The position numbers and the translations under genes were made by a program. From positions 1-42,909 of the forward strand of contig CAYLYS010000013.1 in the NCBI GenBank assembly GCA_964388175.1: a stretch of 42,909 nucleotides of DNA. The letters are read 5' to 3'. Of this stretch, positions 15,660-23,516 are shown piece by piece. Each line of letters starts with the position of its first letter. Position 1 is the first letter of the stretch. A model generated the notes under the pieces. It was not told the origin of the DNA and did no database searches. It saw only the letters and a program-made list of their open reading frames with translations. This DNA is from JAITWN01 sp964388175. GTDB lineage: Bacteria; Pseudomonadota; Gammaproteobacteria; SZUA-140.

Positions 15660-16948
15660 ACGAACTGATCGGCACCATGAACGGCAGCGCCCTGCTCGTC
15701 CTCGGCGCGGTGGCGCTGCTCGCCCTGCTGGTCGGCGCTTTCGCCGCCCACCTCGCGGCGCAGCGCAGGATCACCGCGCTGCGGCTGCACAACGCCGAAC
15801 TCAGCACCACGCTGGAACTGGAACGCAAATCGGCGCAGGAACGCCAGCTCGCCCTGGAACAGGCGCGCACGCAGCTCGGTGATACCTTCGCCGCGCTCTC
15901 CAGCGAGGCGCTGAAGCACAACAGCGCGGAGTTCCTGCGCCTGGCGCAGGAAAACCTCAAGCAGTTCCAGCTGCAGGCGCACCACGAACTCTCGAAGAAG
16001 GAACAGGCGGTGGAAACGCTGGTCACGCCGATCAAGGAAATGATCGAGAAAACGCGCGTGCAGATCCACGAGATCGAGCGCGAGCGCAAGGAAGCCTACG
16101 GTTCGATCAGCCGCCACCTGGAAACGCTGGCACAGACGCAGCAGCAGCTGCACGGCGAGACGCGCAACCTGGTGCAGGCGCTGCGCCGTCCCGAGGTGCG
16201 CGGACAATGGGGCGAGATGACACTGCGCCGCCTGGTCGAGCTCGCCGGCATGGTGCAGTACTGCGATTTCTACGAGCAGGAGCACACGCGCACCGAGGAC
16301 GGCGTCGTGCGTCCCGACATGATCATGCGCATGCCCGGCGGACGCGAAATCATCATCGACGTGAAGACGCCGCTCGACGCCTATCTCAGCGCCATCGAGG
16401 CGCCCGACGACGCCACGCGGCGCCAGCATCTCGAACGCCACGGCCGCAAGGTGCGCGAGCGCGTGCAGGAACTCGCCGGCAAGGCGTACTGGAACCAGTT
16501 CAAGAATAGTCCCGATTTCGTCGTGCTGTTCATCCCCGGCGAACACTTCCTCAGCGCGGCGCTCGATTTCGATCCGGCGCTGCTCGAAGACGCGCTGCGC
16601 AAGAAGGTCATACTCGCCACGCCCAGCAGCCTGATCGCCCTGCTGCGCGCGGTGGCCTACGGCTGGAACCAGCAGGCGCTGACCGAGAACGCCGAGCGCA
16701 TCCGCGACCTCGGCGAGGATCTCTACAAGCGCCTGTGCACCTTCAGCAGCCATCTGGCACAGGTGGGCAAGCATCTCGGCAACAGCCTCGACCACTACAA
16801 CAAGGCGGTCGGCTCATTCGAACGCCAGGTACTCAGCGGCGCGCGCAAATTCCCGGAAATGGGCATCAACCCGGCGCGTGAACTGGAAACCCCGGAGCAG
16901 ATCGAAAAAGGCGTACGCCAGCTTGCCGAAGACCATGAGCGGCGCTGA
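15656..16948 (+). CDS. rmuC: DNA recombination protein RmuC homologue
   Basis: 430 aa. N-terminal membrane anchor (about 8-30, NGSALLVLGAVALLALLVGAFAAHLAA), then a long coiled coil (about 35-165, rich in E/Q/K/L heptads), then the RmuC domain with RGQWGEMTLRRLVELAGM, VRPDMIMRMPGGREIIIDVKTPLDAYLSAIE, SPDFVVLFIPGEHFLSAALDFDP and VILATPSSLIALLRAVAYGWNQQAL. The DVK motif resembles the PD-(D/E)xK nuclease fold proposed for this family. In E. coli rmuC affects inversion of short repeats; the exact activity is unsettled. ATG at 15656 overlaps the mupP stop by four bases, and its own 3' end overlaps hpnC by 14 bp, so it is embedded in a coupled operon although its neighbours are functionally unrelated. 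Confidence 0.94.
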   Translation: MNELIGTMNGSALLVLGAVALLALLVGAFAAHLAAQRRITALRLHNAELSTTLELERKSAQERQLALEQARTQLGDTFAALSSEALKHNSAEFLRLAQENLKQFQLQAHHELSKKEQAVETLVTPIKEMIEKTRVQIHEIERERKEAYGSISRHLETLAQTQQQLHGETRNLVQALRRPEVRGQWGEMTLRRLVELAGMVQYCDFYEQEHTRTEDGVVRPDMIMRMPGGREIIIDVKTPLDAYLSAIEAPDDATRRQHLERHGRKVRERVQELAGKAYWNQFKNSPDFVVLFIPGEHFLSAALDFDPALLEDALRKKVILATPSSLIALLRAVAYGWNQQALTENAERIRDLGEDLYKRLCTFSSHLAQVGKHLGNSLDHYNKAVGSFERQVLSGARKFPEMGINPARELETPEQIEKGVRQLAEDHERR

Positions 16949-17873
16949 CAACGGATCTGGCAGCGAAGCTGGCAGGGACTCCGGCGGCGGCGATGAGCGC
17001 CTGCGCGCGGCCTATGCCCATTGCCTGCGCATCGCCGGCGGCCACTACGAGAACTTCCCCGTCGCCTCTCACGCGCTGCCGGCGGCGCTGCGCGCGCCGG
17101 TGGCGACGGTCTACGCCTTCGCCCGCAGCGCCGACGATTACGCCGACGAAGGCGATCTCGAAGCCGCGGAACGCCTCGCCCTGCTGGCGGCATACGACCG
17201 CCGCGTGGACGCGATCGAACGCGGCGAAACAATCGATGATCCGATCTTCATCGCACTCGCCGATCTGCATCGCCGCCGCGCGCTGCCGCTGCAGCCGTTG
17301 CGCGATCTGCTCCGCGCCTTCACCCAGGACGTCACTCGCCGCCGCTACCGTGACGAGGCGGATCTGCTCGCCTATTGCCGCTGCTCCGCCGATCCGGTCG
17401 GACGGCTGCTGCTGCACCTGTTCGGCCATGATGCGCCGCACGATCTCGCCCAGTCGGATGCGGTCTGTACCGCGTTGCAGCTGATCAATTTCCTGCAGGA
17501 TATCGAGCAGGATTACCGCGAAAGCGACCGCATCTATATTCCCGTGGACGAAATGGCGCACCACGGCGTCGACGAAAGCCATTTCTCGACGCGCCGCACC
17601 GACGCCGCCATGCTCGCGCTCATCGCCGCGCAGTGTACGCGGGCACGGCAACTGCTCGAACGCGGCGCACCGCTCGCCTGGCGCCTGCCGGGGCGCATCG
17701 GTCTCGAGCTGCGCATGGTGATCTTCGCCGCCGGGCGCATCCTCGACCGCATCGACCAGGAGCGCGCGGACGTTTTCCGCCGTCCGCGCCTGCAGCGCAG
17801 CGACTGGCCCGGCATTCTCTGGCAGGCCGCCACCGCGCGCGCGCCGACAGGAAAAGCCGCTGAAACGCACTGA
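16935..17873 (+). CDS. hpnC: hydroxysqualene synthase (squalene synthase HpnC)
   Basis: About 312 aa from ATG at 16935 (MSGADNGSG), overlapping rmuC by 14 bp; an in-frame GTG at 16878 is less likely. All-helical trans-isoprenyl diphosphate synthase (squalene/phytoene synthase family). In the HpnCDE route, HpnC converts presqualene diphosphate to hydroxysqualene. Visible: HYENFPVASHALPAALRAPVATVYAFARSADDYADEGD, with the first Asp-rich motif (SADDYADE), and LQLINFLQDIEQDYRESDRIYIPVDEM, with the second (QDIEQDY). The NF..(S/H)xxLP pattern is typical of HpnC as opposed to HpnD. The first 20 residues are Gly/Ser-rich and unconserved. Followed 50 bp later by hpnD. Supports hopanoid or other squalene-derived lipid synthesis. 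Confidence 0.92.
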   Translation: MSGADNGSGSEAGRDSGGGDERLRAAYAHCLRIAGGHYENFPVASHALPAALRAPVATVYAFARSADDYADEGDLEAAERLALLAAYDRRVDAIERGETIDDPIFIALADLHRRRALPLQPLRDLLRAFTQDVTRRRYRDEADLLAYCRCSADPVGRLLLHLFGHDAPHDLAQSDAVCTALQLINFLQDIEQDYRESDRIYIPVDEMAHHGVDESHFSTRRTDAAMLALIAAQCTRARQLLERGAPLAWRLPGRIGLELRMVIFAAGRILDRIDQERADVFRRPRLQRSDWPGILWQAATARAPTGKAAETH

Positions 17874-17886
17874 GTGCATTCCGACC

Positions 17887-17915
17887 TTTCCACTGCCGCC
17901 GTTTCACTTTACCCT
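17887..17915 (+). promoter_or_regulatory. hpnD promoter, predicted leaderless start
   Basis: TTTCCA (17887-17892), a 17-bp spacer, then TACCCT (17910-17915), with the hpnD ATG exactly 8 nt after the -10 hexamer. The -35 hexamer, the spacer and the distance to ATG equal those of the promoter at 12802-12830. It implies that hpnD-hpnE can be transcribed separately from hpnC, and with almost no 5' leader. Confidence 0.5.
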
Positions 17916-17923
17916 GTCCCCCC

Positions 17924-18796
17924 ATGACACCCGACCAATATTGCCAGCAGAAAGCCGCCCGCAGCGGCTCGAGCTTTTACTACAGCTTTCTTTTCCTGCC
18001 GCCGGCGCAGCGGCGCGCGATCACGGCGCTGTATGCCTTCTGCCGCGAGGTGGACGATATCGTCGATGCGCAGATCGACCCCGCCGTCGCGCGCCTGAAG
18101 CTCGCCTGGTGGCGCGAGGAGATCGGCCGATTGTTCGACGGCGCGCCACAGCATCCGGTGACGCGCGCCCTGGCTGCGCCGATCGCCGATTTCAATCTGC
18201 CGCGCGAGCATTTCCTCGAAATCATCGACGGCATGGAAATGGATCTCGATTACGACAGTTATCCCAGTTTCAAGGAACTCAGCCTCTACTGTCACCGCGT
18301 CGCCAGCATGGTCGGCATCATGTCGGCGGAAATCTTCGGCTACCAGGATCGCCGCACGCCGCGCTACGCGCACCATCTCGGCACCGCCTTCCAGCTCACC
18401 AATATCCTGCGCGACGTGCGCGAGGATGCCCTGCGCGGGCGGCTCTACATTCCGCTCGATGAGCTGCAGCGCTTCGGCGTCGGCATCAGCGAAATCATGG
18501 GCAACCAGGACAACGAACGGATCCAGGCGCTGCTGCGCTTCCAGGCCGAGCGCGCACGCGATTATTACCGCAAAGCCTTCGAACAATTGTCCGAAACCGA
18601 TCGTTATACGCAGCGCAGCGGCCTGGCGATGGCGGCGATCTATCTGGCGACGCTGCAGGAAATCGAACGCGACGGCTATCGGGTGCTCGACCGGCGCGTC
18701 TCGCTCACACCGATACGCAAGCTGTGGCTGGCATGGAAAACCGTGCGCCAGGAAAAATCGCGCTGGCGGCGGCTGCGCAAAGCCGCTTCGGTCTGA
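17924..18796 (+). CDS. hpnD: presqualene diphosphate synthase (HpnD)
   Basis: 290 aa; condenses two farnesyl diphosphates to presqualene diphosphate. Squalene/phytoene synthase fold with SGSSFYYSFLFLPPAQRRAITALYAFCREVDDIVDAQ (first Asp-rich motif in CREVDDIVD) and GTAFQLTNILRDVREDALRGRLYIPLDEL (second Asp-rich motif, RDVREDA). Both are standard for HpnD. Size is typical (about 280 aa). ATG at 17924 has no Shine-Dalgarno, only a run of C before it. hpnE begins one base after the hpnD stop. With hpnC and hpnE it forms the complete three-step squalene route described for hopanoid-producing bacteria; no squalene-hopene cyclase lies in this window. Confidence 0.94.
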   Translation: MTPDQYCQQKAARSGSSFYYSFLFLPPAQRRAITALYAFCREVDDIVDAQIDPAVARLKLAWWREEIGRLFDGAPQHPVTRALAAPIADFNLPREHFLEIIDGMEMDLDYDSYPSFKELSLYCHRVASMVGIMSAEIFGYQDRRTPRYAHHLGTAFQLTNILRDVREDALRGRLYIPLDELQRFGVGISEIMGNQDNERIQALLRFQAERARDYYRKAFEQLSETDRYTQRSGLAMAAIYLATLQEIERDGYRVLDRRVSLTPIRKLWLAWKTVRQEKSRWRRLRKAASV

Positions 18797-18797
18797 C

Positions 18798-20111
18798 GTG
18801 AACGTCGTCATCGGCGGCGGATGGGCCGGGATTGCCGCGGCGGTCGAGCTGGCGCGCCGCGGCCGACCCGTCACGCTGATCGAAGCCGCCGACCGCCTCG
18901 GCGGACGCGCGCGCACCGTCGACTATCGCCACTACCGCGTCGACAACGGTCAGCATCTGATCATCGGCGCCTACCGCTCCCTGCTCGATCTGCTCGCCAT
19001 CATCGGCGTCGCGGAAAACCGCGCTTTTGAACGCCACCCGCTCGAACTGCATCTGCATTCCCTGCATCGCCCCGACATCCGCCTGCGCCCGCCGCCGCTG
19101 CCGGCGCCGCTGCACCTGCCGGCGGGGCTGCTCTGCGCCGGCGGTCTCAGCGTGCTGGAAAAATGGCGCGCACTGCGCTTCTGCCTGCACGTGAACCGGC
19201 GCCAGCAGGGCGCGGACTGCAGCGTGCAGGCGATGCTGGAAGAAACCCGGCAGCCGCAGCACCTCATCGAGCGCCTGTGGGAGCCGCTGTGTCTGGCGAC
19301 GCTCAACACACCGCCGGCCGAGGCTTCGGCGGAGATTTTCTGCCGTGTGCTGAACGATGCCTTCCTGCACCATCGCAGCGATGCCGATCTGCTCTTCGCG
19401 CGCCACGATCTCGGGCGGTTGCTGCCCGATCCCGCGCGCGATTACATCCTCAGCCGGAACAGCCATGTTCTGCTCGGTGAACGCGCGGTCGCGCTGAACG
19501 CTGGCACGGATCGCATCGACAGCATCGAACTCGCGAGCGGCGCCACACTGCCGGTCGAACAGATCGTGCTCGCGCTGCCGCCCGAAGCCTGTCTGCGCCT
19601 GGTCGAACCGCTGCCCGGCTTCGCCGCTATCACCGAACGGCTGCGCCGCCTCGACAGCGCGCCGATCTGCACGGTCTATTTTCAGTATCCGGCGCCGGTG
19701 CGCCTGCCCTTTCCGCTCGTCGGCCTGCACGGGACCCCAAATGGATCCATGGCGCAGTGGGTGTGCGATCTGCATGATGCCGGCCAGCCCGGTCTGATTT
19801 CGGCGGTCATCAGCGGTTCAGGCGAACACATGGACCTGCCACGGGAGCAGCTGGTGGCACGGGTCGCTGCTGAGCTCTCGGCCTATTTCCCGTCCTGGCC
19901 CGCACCCGCCGACGGTTTCGTACTGCGCGAGCGCCGCGCCACCTTTCTCAGTACAGTCGGCGTCAACGCCCTGCGTCCAGCAGCGGACACACCCTATGCC
20001 AACTGCCATCTCGCCGGCGACGCCACCGCCACCGGCTATCCCGCCACGCTGGAAGGCGCGGTGCGCAGCGGATTCGCCTGCGCCCACCGCATTCTCGGCA
20101 ACCCTGCCTGA
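18798..20111 (+). CDS. hpnE: hydroxysqualene dehydroxylase (HpnE), GTG start
   Basis: About 437 aa flavoprotein of the amine-oxidase/phytoene-desaturase family that reduces hydroxysqualene to squalene. It starts at GTG 18798-18800, one base after the hpnD stop, so that the FAD-binding motif (NVVIGGGWAGIAAAVELARRG) is at the very N-terminus, followed by VTLIEAADRLGGRART. Other family signatures: VDNGQHLIIGAYRSLLDLL, LWEPLCLATLNTPPAEASAEIF, VLALPPEACLRL and, at the C-terminus, the FAD-binding NCHLAGDATATGYPATLEGAVRSGFACA. No ATG is present at a sensible position. The longer open frame upstream overlaps hpnD and is discarded. Last gene of the plus-strand run; convergent with the ATPase at 20511. 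Confidence 0.92.
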   Translation: MNVVIGGGWAGIAAAVELARRGRPVTLIEAADRLGGRARTVDYRHYRVDNGQHLIIGAYRSLLDLLAIIGVAENRAFERHPLELHLHSLHRPDIRLRPPPLPAPLHLPAGLLCAGGLSVLEKWRALRFCLHVNRRQQGADCSVQAMLEETRQPQHLIERLWEPLCLATLNTPPAEASAEIFCRVLNDAFLHHRSDADLLFARHDLGRLLPDPARDYILSRNSHVLLGERAVALNAGTDRIDSIELASGATLPVEQIVLALPPEACLRLVEPLPGFAAITERLRRLDSAPICTVYFQYPAPVRLPFPLVGLHGTPNGSMAQWVCDLHDAGQPGLISAVISGSGEHMDLPREQLVARVAAELSAYFPSWPAPADGFVLRERRATFLSTVGVNALRPAADTPYANCHLAGDATATGYPATLEGAVRSGFACAHRILGNPA

Positions 20112-20510
20112 GAGGACATCGATACCGCTACAGGCAAGCTCCACGGCTGCTTCATCGAGTAAGTGAGCAGCGCAGGCCTGGCGGCGGCAGGGCATTCGCG
20201 CAGAAACCGTTAGTGCGCAGCGGCTCCAGGTTTTGGAGCGAACCTCCAGCCGCCGCTGACCACTGACACCAACCCGTCCGCGATCCAATCCAGTGCCGCC
20301 GGGTATTTCTTTTCAGGACTGCAGGCGCGCAGCGGCTCTCTGTCCTGAAAAGAAATACCCGACACCGCCTGCAAAGGACATTGGCATCATCAGGGAAAAA
20401 CACCATGGTGATGTGATTCTATGAAGATCCAACGAACATTCGGCCACGGCGGCTCCCGGTCCCGGATGAAATGCCCCGCCGCCATACCGTCGACATCGGC
20501 CAATCGATGA
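20112..20510. other. non-coding region between convergent hpnE and the ATPase gene
   Basis: About 400 bp with no credible gene. It holds the 20-bp perfect inverted repeat described separately and an imperfect hairpin around 20223-20251 (GGCTCCAGGTT against AACCTCCAGCC, 9 of 11 pairs). It also holds two copies of a 12-base sequence, GCGCAGCGGCTC, at 20215-20226 and 20327-20338, the second inside the loop of the inverted repeat. One open frame across it (complement 20152-20406) is Arg/Cys-rich, with no start signal or recognisable motif. The base composition is slightly more AT-rich than its neighbours around the inverted repeat. Confidence 0.6.
20300..20361. repeat. 20-bp perfect inverted repeat, 22-nt loop
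   Basis: Left arm CGGGTATTTCTTTTCAGGAC (20300-20319) and right arm GTCCTGAAAAGAAATACCCG (20342-20361) are exact reverse complements. Partial complementarity continues outward (CCAAT at about 20285 and ATTGG at about 20380). It lies between convergent genes, so a bidirectional transcription terminator is the simplest reading, but there is no U-tract on either side. Alternatives are a dispersed palindromic repeat or the remnant of a small non-autonomous element. Confidence 0.75.
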
Positions 20511-22229
20511 TCAGCCACCACCACCGAGCATCAGCGCTTCCTCGCGCGAAACCAGCCCGGCATCCGCCAAGGCCACGGCATGCCCGGACAGCGGAGTCAT
20601 TCCTTCGTCGCGTGCAAGCGCGCCAATCTCCTGCAGCGAAGCGCCGCCTTCGATCAAGGTAGCGATCGCCGGACTCACTTCTAGCACTTCGCAGACCAGC
20701 CGGCGGCCGGCGTAACCGCTGCCGCCACAAAACGTGCAACGGGCGGTGTTGCCGTTGCCGCTGCAGCGCGCACAGCGCAGGCGCACCAGACGCTGCGCCA
20801 TGACACCGCGCAGCGTCGCCGCGAGCACGGCGGGTTCGATGCCCATATCGCGCAGACGCGTCACCGCGCCTGCGGCATCGTTGGTATGCAGCGAACTGAG
20901 CACGAAATGGCCGGTCAGCGCGGCGCGGCAGGCAATGGCGGCAGTTTCACGATCGCGGATCTCACCGACCATGATCACATCGGGATCATGGCGCAGAAAG
21001 CGCCGCAGCACTTCCGCGAAACCGTAACCGATGGACTCGGCGATCTGCACCTGCTCGATGCCGTCCATGCGGTATTCGACCGGATCCTCCACGGTCAGGA
21101 TGTGGCGATCGCCCGCGCTGCCGAGTTCCTTCAGCAAGGCATAGAGCGTGGTCGATTTTCCGGCGCCGGTCGGCCCGGTCACCAGGAAGAGACCGTGCAG
21201 CGCGGCGATGAGACGGCGCACACGCCGTTCATCCGCATCCGCCAGACCAAGCGCGGCGAGCGGCTTGAGGCCGCGCTCGCGGTCGAGCACGCGCACTACC
21301 ACGCTTTCGCCCTCGACCGTCGGAATCACCGAAAAACGCAGATCGACATGACGGTCCTGATGGCGCAAGCGCGCGCCGCCCTGCTGGGCGAGACGGCGCT
21401 CGGCGATATTCATGCGGCCGACGATCTTGATGCGGCTGACCAATGCCGCCAGCAGCGAACGGCGCAGTGTACGCATCCGGCGCATGCGTCCATCGATGCG
21501 GTAGTGGACACCGATATGAGCGCCTTCGGGACGGATATTGATATCGGAAGCAGCGCGCAGCACGGCTTCGCTCAGGATGGCGTCGAACAGACGCACGATG
21601 GGACGCCGGTTGGCTGCCGCCGCATCGCCGACTGCATCACCGCCCACATCACCAGCAGCGCCATCCATCGTATCGTGCGCCGCCGCGGCAATGCTGTCGG
21701 CGGGCGACTCGATGCCGGTTTCTTCGTCCAGCGGGGAATAATGGCGGGCATGGGCGAGCGCGATATCCTCGCCGCCGGCCAGCATGGGAGATACCGTCAA
21801 TGCGGTATGGAAGCGCAGCTGATCGATCAGACTGGTGTCGAACGGATTCTCCATGGCGACGAACAGCATCGATCCCTCGCGCAGCACCGGTATCACGCGA
21901 TGCCGCATGGCGATATCCCGCGGCAGCAGCGCCAGCGTCTCGGGCACGATCGGAACGGCATCCGGACGGATGCGCGGAATCCCGCACTGCACCGCCAACG
22001 CCTGATCGATCTGCCAGGCCGCCAGCGCGCCGTGCTCGATCAGAATGTGACCGAGCCGCTGCTGCCGGTCACGGCGCTGGACCGCCAGTGCCCATTCGAG
22101 CGTGGCGCCGTCGATCAGCCGCGCCGAGCGCAGAATCTGCCCCAGGCGCGTACCGGTGCGCTGCCGTGACGGCCGCTCCGCCAGCCAGCGCGCGAGCGCT
22201 TCGCCACTGTCTATTTCGTCTATCTCCAT
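20511..22229 (-). CDS. GspE/PilB-type secretion ATPase with MshEN-like N-terminus
   Basis: About 572 aa from ATG at 22227-22229 (MEIDEIDSGEALARWL); longer in-frame starts exist but precede no conserved sequence. N-terminal residues 28-51 and 58-81 form two 24-residue RLGxxL...L...AL..Q units, the tandem motif of MshEN domains that bind c-di-GMP in MshE-type ATPases. The first unit lacks the usual Gly (SAR instead of xxG). A linker rich in Ala/Asp follows, then the T2SS/T4P ATPase: GPTGAGKSTT (Walker A, about 350), Asp box, HDPDVIMVGEIRD (Walker B, about 415), His box HFVLSSLHTND, and a CxxC...CxxC zinc site (CARC, CTFC; about 487-500). No other secretion or pilus gene is nearby, so its partner machine is unknown. 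Divergent from a GGDEF-domain gene. Confidence 0.88.
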   Translation of the reverse strand: MEIDEIDSGEALARWLAERPSRQRTGTRLGQILRSARLIDGATLEWALAVQRRDRQQRLGHILIEHGALAAWQIDQALAVQCGIPRIRPDAVPIVPETLALLPRDIAMRHRVIPVLREGSMLFVAMENPFDTSLIDQLRFHTALTVSPMLAGGEDIALAHARHYSPLDEETGIESPADSIAAAAHDTMDGAAGDVGGDAVGDAAAANRRPIVRLFDAILSEAVLRAASDINIRPEGAHIGVHYRIDGRMRRMRTLRRSLLAALVSRIKIVGRMNIAERRLAQQGGARLRHQDRHVDLRFSVIPTVEGESVVVRVLDRERGLKPLAALGLADADERRVRRLIAALHGLFLVTGPTGAGKSTTLYALLKELGSAGDRHILTVEDPVEYRMDGIEQVQIAESIGYGFAEVLRRFLRHDPDVIMVGEIRDRETAAIACRAALTGHFVLSSLHTNDAAGAVTRLRDMGIEPAVLAATLRGVMAQRLVRLRCARCSGNGNTARCTFCGGSGYAGRRLVCEVLEVSPAIATLIEGGASLQEIGALARDEGMTPLSGHAVALADAGLVSREEALMLGGGG

Positions 22230-22425
22230 TGCCCTGCATCCATGGCTGCACCCGGAACATCGACGGCGCGACCGGCACAGTCTGTGCCCCTGGGGCACAT
22301 GACGGCGATCGGCCACCGTCGCATCGGCACCGGTATGTCGCGATCACGGCGCTGTCGGTGAATGTCCGGAATGACCCGAAAACATGGCACGAACTTTGCT
22401 TTTACCATCTCATGAAATCAGCCCC

Positions 22426-23421
22426 ATGAATCAGCAGGCCGAGTCCTGGGAAATAGGCGGGGAAAACAGGACCAGGAAACAAGTCAGAGGAAACAGAGCA
22501 ATCGAGACGATCGAGACGAAGACGGTGACCACGCCTGACGAAAAGCGCGCCATCACGCCGCCGCCTGCCAGCGGCAGCCGGCCTTCGCGCCGCAGCGCAA
22601 AACATCCGGCGATCTCCTTCGCCGCCGCCTTGCAAGAGGCGCTGGCGCCGGATCAGCTGATCGGGATCTTCTCCCGCCATATCCAGACGCTGGTGCCGCA
22701 CAGCGGCCTGCGCTTCGACCCTGAACCGCCCGGCATCCCCATCGCCTGCGGCGGCCGCGACGCGCATGACTGCGCCTTCCGGCTCGCGATCAGCGGACAG
22801 ACACTCGGCGACATCCGCTTCTTCCGCGCGCACCCCTTCAACCGTACCGAGCGCACGGCACTGGAAGCCTTGCTCGGCGATCTCATCCACCCGCTGCGCA
22901 ACGCCATCATGTATCGCTGCGCCGTGACGGCCGCCCTGACCGATCCGCTCACCGGCATCAACAACCGCAGCGCCATGAACAGCGCATTGATCCGCGCCAC
23001 CGAATTCGCCCGCGGCCACGACCGGCCGCTGACACTGATTCGCGTGGACATCGACCATCTCGCCCTGATCAACGAACAGCACGGGCGGGTCGCCGGTGAC
23101 GACGTACTACAGCGCTTCGCCGCACTGCTCGGCGCCTGCGTCCGACGCAGCGACGCGCTCTTCCGCTGCGACGGCGACGATTTCCTGCTGATCCTGTCCG
23201 ATACCGCGCGCCGCGAAGCGCGCACGCTCGCCGAACGCATCCGTCGCCGCATCGCCACACACGGCTGGCAGTGGCGGGAGCGGCTCATTCCCCTCAGCGC
23301 CAGCCTCGGCATCGCCTGCTGCGGCGGCGACGATGACAGTGAAACGCTGTTCGACAAAGCGGACCGGGCGCTCGACGCCGCCCGGGCGGCGGGACGGAAC
23401 TGCGTCAAAGTTTGCGCTTGA
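22426..23421 (+). CDS. GGDEF-domain protein with degenerate signature (DGDDF) and intact I-site
   Basis: About 331 aa from ATG 22426 (MNQQAES); ATG 22384 is an alternative adding 14 residues. Residues 1-60 are polar and unconserved. About 60-170 look like a small sensory region with no recognised motif, including a Cys/His-containing stretch (IPIACGGRDAHDC). The C-terminal GGDEF domain runs from DPLTGINNRSAMNSAL to RAAGRNCVKV. The signature that should read GG(D/E)EF is DGDDF (residues about 249-253), and the substrate motif is DIDHLALINEQHGRVAGDDVL. An RxxD motif (RRSD, about 240-243) sits exactly five residues before the signature, the allosteric c-di-GMP I-site. A weak or inactive cyclase acting as a c-di-GMP receptor is likely. 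No transmembrane segment is evident. Divergent from the MshEN ATPase, about 200 bp apart. Confidence 0.82.
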   Translation: MNQQAESWEIGGENRTRKQVRGNRAIETIETKTVTTPDEKRAITPPPASGSRPSRRSAKHPAISFAAALQEALAPDQLIGIFSRHIQTLVPHSGLRFDPEPPGIPIACGGRDAHDCAFRLAISGQTLGDIRFFRAHPFNRTERTALEALLGDLIHPLRNAIMYRCAVTAALTDPLTGINNRSAMNSALIRATEFARGHDRPLTLIRVDIDHLALINEQHGRVAGDDVLQRFAALLGACVRRSDALFRCDGDDFLLILSDTARREARTLAERIRRRIATHGWQWRERLIPLSASLGIACCGGDDDSETLFDKADRALDAARAAGRNCVKVCA

Positions 23422-23516
23422 ACGCCGCGCCGCCGCTGCTGTTTTCACGCTCCCTGCCGATACAGCCGACGAATCAGCCCGTATCGCAACCCATGTTTTC
23501 CGGCAGGAGCACCGTC

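Noticed and set aside
20152..20406. 84-codon minus-strand frame in the hpnE/ATPase gap
   Set aside because: It runs across the long inverted repeat, has unusual Cys/Arg composition and no start signal; more likely non-coding.
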